From Actinospineispora acaciae DSM 45401 (GTDB taxonomy: Bacteria > Actinomycetota > Actinomycetes > Mycobacteriales > Pseudonocardiaceae), in assembly GCF_000620785.1 (NCBI RefSeq), contig NZ_JIAI01000009.1, positions 1 through 64,000 on the forward strand: DNA of 64,000 nucleotides, read 5' to 3'. Position 1 is the stretch's first letter; each line of letters begins with the position of its first letter. A program made the translations under genes and the position numbers. Below, piece by piece: positions 1 through 6,346 of this stretch. The notes beneath the pieces were generated by a model, which saw only the letters and a list, made by a program, of their open reading frames with translations, had not been told where the DNA came from and made no database searches.

Positions 1-21
1 CTTCAGTACATGTGAACGCAA

Positions 22-45
22 CAGTTCAGTCCAGATGAACTGGAC
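22..45. promoter_or_regulatory. Nested palindromic operator upstream of tetR
   Basis: Two overlapping perfect inverted repeats are visible: CAGTTCA-N7-TGAACTG (22-42) and GTCCAG-N5-CTGGAC (29-45). A further ACAGTTCAG copy follows at 50-58. The site lies just upstream of the -10 of the TetR gene that starts at 79. Autoregulation by that TetR protein is inferred from position only. Confidence 0.5.
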
Positions 46-65
46 GGGACAGTTCAGCGGGTTGG

Positions 66-71
66 TAGCAT
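66..71 (+). promoter_or_regulatory. -10 element (TAGCAT), leaderless tetR
   Basis: TAGCAT fits the actinobacterial TANNNT -10 element and ends 7 bases before the ATG at 79, the spacing expected for a leaderless transcript. This is why the start at 79 is preferred over the ATG at 70, which overlaps the element. No clear -35 is seen. Confidence 0.45.
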
Positions 72-78
72 GCGGGGC

Positions 79-729
79 ATGGCCGAACCACCCCGGCGCA
101 CGCCCACCGGCGAGCGCGCCGACCTCAAGCGCCGGGCCATCGTCCACGCCGCCCGCGAGGTGTTCCTCACCCGCGGCTACGAAGCCGGCATCGACCTCAT
201 CGCCCAGCGCGCCGACGTGTCCAAGGTGACGATCTACAACCACTTCGGGAGCAAGCGAGAGCTGTTCCTCGCGGTGATCCACGACGCCCTCGAAGACGCG
301 CTCCAGCAACCGAAGTCGGCCCTGGAAAAGAGCCTGGCGGAGTCCAGCGACATGCGCGAGATCCTCATGCGGGCGGCGCGAGGATGGGTGGCCGGAATGG
401 CGCAGCCACAGGTACTTGCGCTACGCACCCTCGTCGCCAGCGAGGTGGAGCGATTCCCCGAGCTCGGCCAGGCATGGAAGGCCAACGGCCCCGGCCCAAC
501 GTCCGCCATCCTCGTCGAGGAGTTCCGCGCACGCATCGACGCCGGCGAGCTCGACATCCCCGACATCGACCTGGCACTGGTCCAGCTCTACGCACTCGTC
601 CTCTACCCACACTTCGCCCACCTCGCATACGGCGAACGAATCGACAAAAAACGCGCCAACGAGCTCATCGACCGCGGCGTGGACATGTTCCTCACCTACT
701 ACTCGGTGAGGCGTGCGTCGGCCCGGTAG
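79..729 (+). CDS. TetR/AcrR family transcriptional regulator
   Basis: A 216-residue DNA-binding repressor. The N-terminal three-helix TetR domain is clear, with the recognition-helix region VSKVTIYNHFGSKRELF around residues 45-61; the C-terminal half is the variable ligand/dimer domain, resembling the AefR-like type. The start at 79 follows a TANNNT element by 7 bases; an ATG at 70 would add three residues. Nested palindromes at 22-45 probably form its operator. The gene converges on an AraC regulator and their 3' ends overlap by 31 bases. The true target may be the gene to the left of the window, which is not visible. Ligand unknown. Confidence 0.85.
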   Translation: MAEPPRRTPTGERADLKRRAIVHAAREVFLTRGYEAGIDLIAQRADVSKVTIYNHFGSKRELFLAVIHDALEDALQQPKSALEKSLAESSDMREILMRAARGWVAGMAQPQVLALRTLVASEVERFPELGQAWKANGPGPTSAILVEEFRARIDAGELDIPDIDLALVQLYALVLYPHFAHLAYGERIDKKRANELIDRGVDMFLTYYSVRRASAR

Positions 730-1634
730 TGGCCGGGGGTCATGTGGTACTCGCGGCGGAATGCCTTGGCGAAAGCGAACGCGGATCCGTAGCCGGCGGC
801 GTCGGCGAGTTGGGCCAGCGGCTTGTCGGTGTCGCGGAGCAGGCGGGCGGCCGTGGTCATGCGCCAGCGGGTGAGGTAGGTCAGCGGCGGTTCGCCGACC
901 AGGGCGGTGAACCGGCGCGCGAAGGCGGCGCGTGAGAGGCCCGCGACGGCGCCGAGCTGGCCGACCGTCCAGGTGCGTTCCGGGTGCTCGTGGATGGCGG
1001 CCAGGGCTCGGGCGGTCACGGGGTCGGCCAGGGCCGCCGACCACCCGTCCGCCGGGCTGGCGTCCCGCAACCAGGCGCGCAGCATGTACACCAGCAGCGC
1101 GTCGACGAGCGTCGGTGTGACGGCGGTCGATCCCGGTGGTCGGTTCTCCAGCTCGTCGCCGAGCAGCGTGGTCAGGGCGTGCAGGCCGGGATCGCGGCCC
1201 GGCCTGGCGGGCAGGTGCAGCACATCGGGCAAACCCGTCAGCAGCGGGTGTGGCCGGTGGCGCTGCAGCAGGTAGGCGCCGCACAGCGTGACGGCGCGGG
1301 CGCCGGCGCCGGGTATCGACATCTGTCCGAACGGCGCGGAGGGGGTGTCGCGCGTGGGTGCGAAGTCGATGAGCGGCACGTCCGGCGCGGACGCCATGGC
1401 GTGTGCGGTTCCTCGCCCGAGCAGGACGACGTCGCCGGGGGCCAGCTCGACGGGCTCGAACGTTGCCGAGTCCTCCGACGGCGGGAGGAGCCAGCAGGAG
1501 CCCTGGAGCACGACATGAAACGCGGCGCCGGTGATGTGCGTGAACCGCAGACCCCACGGTGCATGCGTCTCGGTGCGCGCGGCGACGGGCCGGCCGATGC
1601 GCATCGCGGCCAGGATGTCCGCCATCACGTCCAT
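699..1634 (-). CDS. AraC family transcriptional regulator (cupin type)
   Basis: A 311-residue regulator of the cupin_6/AraC class. The N-terminal half (about 1-190) is a cupin sensing domain; the C-terminal 100 residues carry two AraC helix-turn-helix motifs, ending in the typical AGYGSAFAFAKAFRREY and TPGHYR segments. The start at 1634 was chosen because TAGCCT lies 7 bases upstream on the same strand, the spacing of a leaderless promoter; an in-frame start at 1721 would add a 29-residue tail with no family resemblance. It is divergent from an NAD(P)-binding reductase gene at 1766, a pairing often seen for AraC regulators that control the adjacent redox gene. Inducer unknown. Confidence 0.85.
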   Translation of the reverse strand: MDVMADILAAMRIGRPVAARTETHAPWGLRFTHITGAAFHVVLQGSCWLLPPSEDSATFEPVELAPGDVVLLGRGTAHAMASAPDVPLIDFAPTRDTPSAPFGQMSIPGAGARAVTLCGAYLLQRHRPHPLLTGLPDVLHLPARPGRDPGLHALTTLLGDELENRPPGSTAVTPTLVDALLVYMLRAWLRDASPADGWSAALADPVTARALAAIHEHPERTWTVGQLGAVAGLSRAAFARRFTALVGEPPLTYLTRWRMTTAARLLRDTDKPLAQLADAAGYGSAFAFAKAFRREYHMTPGHYRADARLTE

Positions 1635-1641
1635 GCCGTGC

Positions 1642-1647
1642 AGGCTA
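1642..1647 (-). promoter_or_regulatory. -10 element (TAGCCT), leaderless araC-type gene
   Basis: On the minus strand TAGCCT is followed by 7 bases and the ATG at 1634, a leaderless arrangement. It decides the start of the AraC gene. Confidence 0.45.
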
Positions 1648-1765
1648 GTCGTCTGCGAGAGCGAGATGCTTGGACAAAAGATCGAGCCTCTCAGCCATTT
1701 TTCGTCTCCCTGTCCGGACATAGCGTGGCGCTCCTAGGGCGACCCGACGCGAACGGAGGCGGATG

Positions 1766-2608
1766 ATGAACGTTCTGGTGACAGGCGCGACCGGCAAGGT
1801 GGGGCGGCGGATGGTCGCGCGCCTGGCGGCGGCCGGCGTCGAGGTGCGGGCCGGCAGCCGCCACCCCGGCGCGGCGACCTCGCCCCATGTCACGCCCGTC
1901 GTGTTCGACTGGTACGACAGGTCGACCTGGGCGCCGGCGCTGGGGGAGGCCGAGGGCGTGGTCGTCAAGGGCCTGGACCTGGACCACTACGCCCACGAGA
2001 CGGTCTCCCAGCTGATCGCCGCGGCTCCGCGGGTGCGGCGGGTGGTCCTGCTGTCCGCGCCGGGTGTCGAGCGGTTGCCCGATGACCAGCCCCGACGCGC
2101 CCTCGAGCTGACCGTGCGGGACCACGGCAGGGACTGGGTCATCCTGCGGGCGAACTGGTTCATGCAGAACTTCGACGAGGACGAGCGCGTCTTCGCCGAG
2201 GCACTGCGCACCCGTGGCGAGCTGCACGCGCCGACAGGCCGGGCCAGGGTCAGTTTCGTCGACACCCGCGACGTCGCCGACGCCACCGTCGCCGGCCTGA
2301 CCGAGGACCGCGCCGGCGGCCACGCCTTTACCCTGACCGGCCCGGATTCCCTCACGTTCGGCCAGGTGGCGGACGCAATCGGCCGCGCAACCGGGCGCAC
2401 CGTTCGGCACGTCGACGCGACCTTGCCCGAACACCGCGAGCACATGCGCCGACCCGACCGCCCCGCCGGCTACGTCAACCACATCAACCACCTGTTCGAG
2501 GTGGTCAGAACCGGCGTTCAGGCCGCCGTCAGCGACGACTACCGGCGGCTCACCGGTAACCCGCCGCGCACCTTCGAGAACTACGTCAAGGATGCCTGGA
2601 CCCGCTGA
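1766..2608 (+). CDS. NAD(P)H-binding (NmrA-like) SDR family protein
   Basis: A 280-residue atypical short-chain dehydrogenase of the NmrA/NAD(P)-binding type. The N-terminal Rossmann glycine motif reads VTGATGKVG, followed by RAGSRHP, where an arginine suits NADP(H). There is no SDR active-site YxxxK in the usual place, as expected for this group, which includes quinone reductases and redox sensors. GGAGG at 1755-1759 lies 6 bases before the ATG at 1766; the adjacent ATG at 1763 is less well spaced. It is transcribed divergently from the AraC regulator, which probably controls it. Substrate cannot be told from sequence. Confidence 0.8.
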   Translation: MNVLVTGATGKVGRRMVARLAAAGVEVRAGSRHPGAATSPHVTPVVFDWYDRSTWAPALGEAEGVVVKGLDLDHYAHETVSQLIAAAPRVRRVVLLSAPGVERLPDDQPRRALELTVRDHGRDWVILRANWFMQNFDEDERVFAEALRTRGELHAPTGRARVSFVDTRDVADATVAGLTEDRAGGHAFTLTGPDSLTFGQVADAIGRATGRTVRHVDATLPEHREHMRRPDRPAGYVNHINHLFEVVRTGVQAAVSDDYRRLTGNPPRTFENYVKDAWTR

Positions 2609-2641
2609 CGAACCTCCTTTCTTGGCTCGGGGTGCGCCCGG

Positions 2642-3094
2642 TCAGCCGGCGATCCACTCGAGCTGTGGCGGCCGCACCTGGGCGCACAGGGGTTGGCCAC
2701 TGGCGTCGGTGAGCCGAAGGCGGGCGACGAGGCGTCCGGACCGGGTGGCCGCGCGCAGGACGTCCGGGTCGATCGCGTCCAGCATGAGCTTGGCCCTGCG
2801 GAACATGCTGAACTCGCCGGTCTCGCCGATCGTTCCCCACGACAGGTAGATGAACCGGTCCGTGGGACGGCCCTGGACGTATCGCCCCGTGACGTCGATG
2901 CCGGTCGGCGTGTTGGTGGCGGCGCAGTCGATGGACCATGTCGCGGTGGGAGCATCGCCCGGGTGCGGGTCGAGCAGCTCGGCGGGGCGATTTCGCCGTT
3001 GCAGCCCTACGTGGATGTTGGCGTAGCCCGGGAAGTTCGGGCCGGGGCCACAGGCGCGACCGGGCAGCCCCGTGGCCTCGATCCGGATCTCCAT
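2642..3094 (-). CDS. DUF5990 family protein
   Basis: A 150-residue protein matching the actinobacterial DUF5990 family as I remember it: it starts MEIRIEATGLPGR and continues with CGPGPNFPGYANIHVGLQ and a WSIDC segment. No enzyme motif, signal peptide or membrane segment is seen. It lies 27 bases downstream of an esterase gene on the same strand, so the two are probably co-transcribed. Function unknown. Confidence 0.75.
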   Translation of the reverse strand: MEIRIEATGLPGRACGPGPNFPGYANIHVGLQRRNRPAELLDPHPGDAPTATWSIDCAATNTPTGIDVTGRYVQGRPTDRFIYLSWGTIGETGEFSMFRRAKLMLDAIDPDVLRAATRSGRLVARLRLTDASGQPLCAQVRPPQLEWIAG

Positions 3095-3121
3095 ACCGCA
3101 ATCATCCTCACTCGCAGGTGG

Positions 3122-3772
3122 TCAGCGTCCAAACGCCCACCCCACCATCAGCGGGAACTCTTCTCGCCAGAACGCGTCGCCGTGCGACCCGACCCGCTCG
3201 GTCATGACTACGTCCGTGCCCGCGTCGCGCAGCGCGTCCGCCCACCGGGTCGCGTTCTCGAGGAAGAACGGCTCCAGCGTGCCGGCGACGATGTACGCGC
3301 GCGGGAGCGAATCCGGCATCGGGGCGGGCGGCCGGTAGCCCGCCCCCGGCGACGCGCAGAAGACCGCGCCGTAGATGTCGGGATGGCGAAGCCCCATGGC
3401 GAGCGAGAGCTCTCCACTCGCGGAGACGCCACACACCGCCGTGCGCTCGGCGGCCAGCGCGACTCCGAAACGTGACAGCACCCATCGGGGGACGTCCTCG
3501 ACGAAGAACTTCTCGTGCGCCGCGAACCGTTCCGCGTCAAAGACCGGCGAGTACTCGTGGAGCCTGGGCATCTCGTCGTCCGGCCGATGCGTACCGACGA
3601 TCATGGTTGGCGGTACGTCGACGCCCTCGAGGGTTGCGCCCCACTGCGAGATCAACTGGCCGTCACCGGCGAACACCACCGCCTCGGGCGGAACCGATGG
3701 AACGTACGCCGTCACCTGCCGACCACCGTCGTAGTCCAGCGTCTCGGTGACGTACTCACCCGTGATGCTCAC
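3122..3772 (-). CDS. Putative esterase (alpha/beta hydrolase, esterase D/enterochelin-esterase-like)
   Basis: A 216-residue alpha/beta hydrolase. The nucleophile elbow is GVSASGE, with serine in the usual place and Glu where many relatives have Gly; the histidine is probably in VGSHGDAFW near the C-terminus. The N-terminal part (VTAYVPSVPPEAVVFAGDG) and the HEYSP segment are like enterochelin-esterase/esterase D proteins. No signal peptide, so likely cytosolic. Co-directional with the DUF5990 gene just downstream. It is divergent from the SOS-boxed radical SAM gene, with about 85 bases between starts. Substrate unknown. Confidence 0.75.
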   Translation of the reverse strand: MSITGEYVTETLDYDGGRQVTAYVPSVPPEAVVFAGDGQLISQWGATLEGVDVPPTMIVGTHRPDDEMPRLHEYSPVFDAERFAAHEKFFVEDVPRWVLSRFGVALAAERTAVCGVSASGELSLAMGLRHPDIYGAVFCASPGAGYRPPAPMPDSLPRAYIVAGTLEPFFLENATRWADALRDAGTDVVMTERVGSHGDAFWREEFPLMVGWAFGR

Positions 3773-3832
3773 CGCCTCCTCCCTGTCGTCACGGCAAGCC
3801 CGAAACGCGGGGACATCGGGCTTGCCATTGCA

Positions 3833-3848
3833 TCGAACATGTGTTCGA
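3833..3848. promoter_or_regulatory. LexA (SOS) box
   Basis: TCGAACATGTGTTCGA matches the actinobacterial LexA consensus TCGAAC-N4-GTTCGA at every conserved base. It lies 9 bases upstream of the probable GTG start of the radical SAM gene at 3858, where bound LexA would block transcription. In Mycobacterium the homologue Rv2578c belongs to the DNA-damage regulon, which supports the assignment. Confidence 0.85.
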
Positions 3849-3857
3849 ATGTACCAC

Positions 3858-4931
3858 GTGCGTTGGGGAGGTCAAGAGGTCGTTGCGGACGGTGTCGGGA
3901 GCGATGCCGTGCTGCCGGGCATGCGCGGGCTGCTGCGGTCGGTGCGCACGCCCGAGTTTGCCGGCATGGTGTTTCACGAGGTCGAAGCCAGGTCCGCGCT
4001 GAACAAGGTGCCCGGCGGCTCGATGCCGTTCGGCTGGACCGTCAACCCCTACCGGGGCTGCAGCCATGCGTGCGCCTACTGCTTCGCCCGCAACTCGCAC
4101 ACCTACCTGGAGCTCGACGCCGGCGAGGACTTCAACCGCCAGGTCGTGGTGAAGGTGAACGTGGCGGGGGTGCTGCGGCGTGAGCTGCGCTCGTCGCGGT
4201 GGCGGCGCGAGCACGTCGCGATGGGCACGAACACCGACCCGTACCAGCGCGCCGAGGGGCGGTACCGGCTGATGCCCGGTGTGATCGACGCGCTGGCCCG
4301 GTCCGGCACGCCGTTCTCGGTGCTCACCAAGGGCACCCTGCTGGCCAGGGACCTGCCGTTGCTGGCGGCCGCCTCATCGGAGGTCTCGGTGGGCCTCGGC
4401 GTATCCGTCGCGCTGACCGACCGCGCGCTGCAGGCCAGCCTGGAGCCGGGCACGCCCACGCCGGCCGCCCGGCTGGACCTGGTGCGCCGGATCAGCGATG
4501 CGGGGTTGTCCTGCGGGGTGATGGTGGCGCCGGTGCTCCCGTTGCTCACCGACTCCGAACAGGCTCTCGACGCGCTGCTGGCCCAGGTGGCGGCGGCGGG
4601 TGCGAGCGGGGCGACCGTCTTGGCGCTGCACCTGCGCCGAGGCACCCGGGAGTGGTTCCTGAGCTGGCTGGCCCGCGAGCATCCGGGCCTGGTGGCTCCT
4701 TACCAACGGCTCTACTCCCGGGGCGCCTACGTCGACCGGCGCTACCGGGAGGAGCTGGGCAGGCGGGTGGCGCCGCTGCTGCGCAGGCACGGGCTGGCCC
4801 GCTCGGCCGCGCCGCGCGGGTTGCCGGGGGATGACGAGGGGACCTGGCCCAGGGGGAGCCTGCCGGAGGCGCGCCGGTCCCGGTCCCGAGACGGGGAGGA
4901 GGTGGATGGCGAGCAACTGTCACTGCTGTGA
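3858..4931 (+). CDS. Rv2578c family radical SAM protein, SOS-regulated
   Basis: A 357-residue radical SAM protein related to the Rv2578c family and more distantly to spore photoproduct lyase. The [4Fe-4S] ligands are in RGCSHACAYCFAR (C68, C72, C75; CxxxCxxC), followed by a conserved GTNTDPYQ segment. The GTG start at 3858 gives the N-terminus VRWGGQ, which fits family members; in-frame ATGs at 3849 and 3747 lie against or before the LexA box and are unlikely. The perfect LexA box at 3833-3848 indicates induction by DNA damage. The exact reaction is unknown; a DNA-repair or nucleotide-modifying role is inferred from regulation. Confidence 0.85.
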   Translation: MRWGGQEVVADGVGSDAVLPGMRGLLRSVRTPEFAGMVFHEVEARSALNKVPGGSMPFGWTVNPYRGCSHACAYCFARNSHTYLELDAGEDFNRQVVVKVNVAGVLRRELRSSRWRREHVAMGTNTDPYQRAEGRYRLMPGVIDALARSGTPFSVLTKGTLLARDLPLLAAASSEVSVGLGVSVALTDRALQASLEPGTPTPAARLDLVRRISDAGLSCGVMVAPVLPLLTDSEQALDALLAQVAAAGASGATVLALHLRRGTREWFLSWLAREHPGLVAPYQRLYSRGAYVDRRYREELGRRVAPLLRRHGLARSAAPRGLPGDDEGTWPRGSLPEARRSRSRDGEEVDGEQLSLL

Positions 4932-4992
4932 ACGGGGTCGCCCGGGGGGAGTGTCGGGTCGCCGGAGGGCGGATCGGCGGGCGCGAACCGGC

Positions 4993-4998
4993 TAGGTT
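4993..4998 (+). promoter_or_regulatory. -10 element (TAGGTT), leaderless PPOX gene
   Basis: TAGGTT is followed by 6 bases and the ATG at 5005, the pattern of a leaderless actinobacterial promoter. Confidence 0.4.
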
Positions 4999-5004
4999 GG
5001 CGAG

Positions 5005-5415
5005 ATGGAGCTGGACGAGGCCCGCGAGTACGTGCGCACCCACCACCGGGCGGTGCTCACCACGCTCAGGGCGGACGGGACGCCGCAGATGTCGCCGGTC
5101 AGCGTCGGCTTGCACGAGAGCGGGCGCGTGCTGGTGAGCAGCCGGGAGACCGCGTACAAGGTGCGGAACCTGCGCCGCGATCCCCGGGTGTGGTTGTGCG
5201 TCTTCCCGGACGAGTTTTTCGGGCGGTGGATCCAGGTCGGGGGCCGCGCGGAGATCGTCTCGCTGCCGGACGCGATGCCGGGGCTGGAGGAGTACTACCG
5301 GGGGATCTCCGGTGAGCACCCGGATTGGGCCGACTACCGGGCCGCCATGGTCCGCGAGCGGCGGGTCCTGGTCCACATCGACCTGGAGCACGCCGGTCCC
5401 GACCGCTCGGGCTGA
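5005..5415 (+). CDS. PPOX class F420-dependent oxidoreductase
   Basis: A 136-residue split beta-barrel flavin/deazaflavin-binding protein (pyridoxamine 5'-phosphate oxidase fold). The N-terminal RAVLTTLRADGTPQMSPV strand, the SSRETAYKVRNLRRDPRV segment that contacts the cofactor phosphate, and the final HIDLEHAGP are typical of the Rv1155/Rv2074-like F420-binding group of actinobacteria. These proteins reduce various substrates with F420H2 or bind F420. Leaderless promoter TAGGTT 6 bases before the start. Physiological substrate unknown. Confidence 0.85.
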   Translation: MELDEAREYVRTHHRAVLTTLRADGTPQMSPVSVGLHESGRVLVSSRETAYKVRNLRRDPRVWLCVFPDEFFGRWIQVGGRAEIVSLPDAMPGLEEYYRGISGEHPDWADYRAAMVRERRVLVHIDLEHAGPDRSG

Positions 5416-5428
5416 GCGTCGGCCACCG

Positions 5429-5471
5429 TCGCCGGGCTTGCGAGCTTGGGTCGCCGGGGCTTGCGAGCTTG
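5429..5471. repeat. Direct repeat in intergenic spacer
   Basis: The motif TCGCCGGGCTTGCGAGCTTG (5429-5448) is repeated with one extra G at 5451-5471. It lies between the PPOX gene and the palindrome at 5482-5508. Role unknown. Confidence 0.6.
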
Positions 5472-5481
5472 AGTGGCGTGG

Positions 5482-5508
5482 CGTACCTGACACGGGCTGT
5501 CAGGTACG
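5482..5508. promoter_or_regulatory. 11-bp-arm inverted repeat, probable operator
   Basis: CGTACCTGACA and TGTCAGGTACG form a perfect inverted repeat with a 5-base centre (CGGGC). It lies 17 bases upstream of the start at 5526, so it looks like a repressor operator or promoter-overlapping site. No regulator gene is adjacent, so the binding protein is unknown. Confidence 0.5.
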
Positions 5509-5525
5509 GGTGCCAGGCTGCGGCC

Positions 5526-6239
5526 ATGTCAGCAACGGCCACGTCAACTGCGGCCACGTCAACCGCGGCCGGGTCAACCGCGGCCGGGTCAGCCGCGGCG
5601 TCACGCGTGTACCTGGAGCTCGGGCCGAAGAAGGTGTTCGCGTGCTCGGTCGACTGGCCGGGGCTGTGCCGGGTCCGGAGCGGCGAGGAGCCGGCGCTCG
5701 ACGCGCTGCGCGAGTACGAGCCGAGGTACCGGCCGATCGCCGAACGTGCCGGGCTGGGCGGCTTCCGGCTTGGTGAGCTCACCGTGGTGGAGCGCGCGCG
5801 GGGCGGCTCCAGCACGGACTTCGGCGCGCCCGGCGCGATCCCCGAGCTGGATGCCGCCCCGGTCGGCGCCGAGGAGGCCGGGCGCGCGGTCGCGTTGATG
5901 CGGGCGGCGTGGGCGGCGTTCGCGGAGGCGGCGGCCGAGTCGCCGGCCGAGCTGCGCAAGGGTCCCCGGGGCGGCGGGCGCGACCGGGACAAGATGGTCG
6001 CGCACGTGGTCGAGGCCGAGCGGTCCTACGCGCGCAAGGTCGGTGTGCGGCACCGTCCGTTCGACGTCGCCGACCCGGGGCCGCTGGCGGCGTTGCGCGA
6101 CGAGCTGGTCGAGGTGCTCGGGCGGCCGTCCGACGGGGCGCCGCCGGTCGAACGGGGCTGGCCGGCACGGTACGCCGTCCGCCGGATCGTCTGGCACGTG
6201 CTCGATCACCTGTGGGAGATGCAGGACCGCGCGTCGTGA
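5526..6239 (+). CDS. DinB-like/uncharacterised metal-binding helical protein
   Basis: A 237-residue protein. The N-terminal 25 residues are a low-complexity Ala/Ser/Thr stretch encoded by 15-bp tandem repeats; the conserved part begins at VYLELGPKKVFAC. The C-terminal half resembles DinB-type four-helix proteins, with histidines in AHVVEAERSYARK and IVWHVLDHLWEMQ that could form a metal site. The ATG at 5526 is the first plausible start after the palindrome at 5482-5508; an in-frame start at 5325 would run through the PPOX gene. Function unknown; thiol-dependent or hydrolytic roles known in DinB relatives are only a guess. Confidence 0.65.
   Translation: MSATATSTAATSTAAGSTAAGSAAASRVYLELGPKKVFACSVDWPGLCRVRSGEEPALDALREYEPRYRPIAERAGLGGFRLGELTVVERARGGSSTDFGAPGAIPELDAAPVGAEEAGRAVALMRAAWAAFAEAAAESPAELRKGPRGGGRDRDKMVAHVVEAERSYARKVGVRHRPFDVADPGPLAALRDELVEVLGRPSDGAPPVERGWPARYAVRRIVWHVLDHLWEMQDRAS
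5528..5602 (+). repeat. Five 15-bp tandem repeats in coding sequence
   Basis: Five units of a 15-base repeat (consensus GTCAACCGCGGCCGG) start at 5528, 5543, 5558, 5573 and 5588. Because 15 is a multiple of 3, they add or remove five residues per unit and keep the reading frame, producing the ATSTAATSTAAGSTAAG-like N-terminus of the gene starting at 5526. Confidence 0.8.
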
Positions 6240-6332
6240 GCCTGGACACCCGCGGGCGCCTGACACGGACGCCGCGCCGCGCGCCCCGCGGGTGAACCGA
6301 AACCTGCTGGCCGGGCACCCGGGGCGGGCGGC

Positions 6333-6338
6333 TAACCT
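6333..6338 (+). promoter_or_regulatory. -10 element (TAACCT), leaderless aspS
   Basis: TAACCT ends 8 bases before the GTG start of aspS at 6347, consistent with a leaderless transcript; no Shine-Dalgarno is present. Confidence 0.45.
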
Positions 6339-6346
6339 CACGTTCC

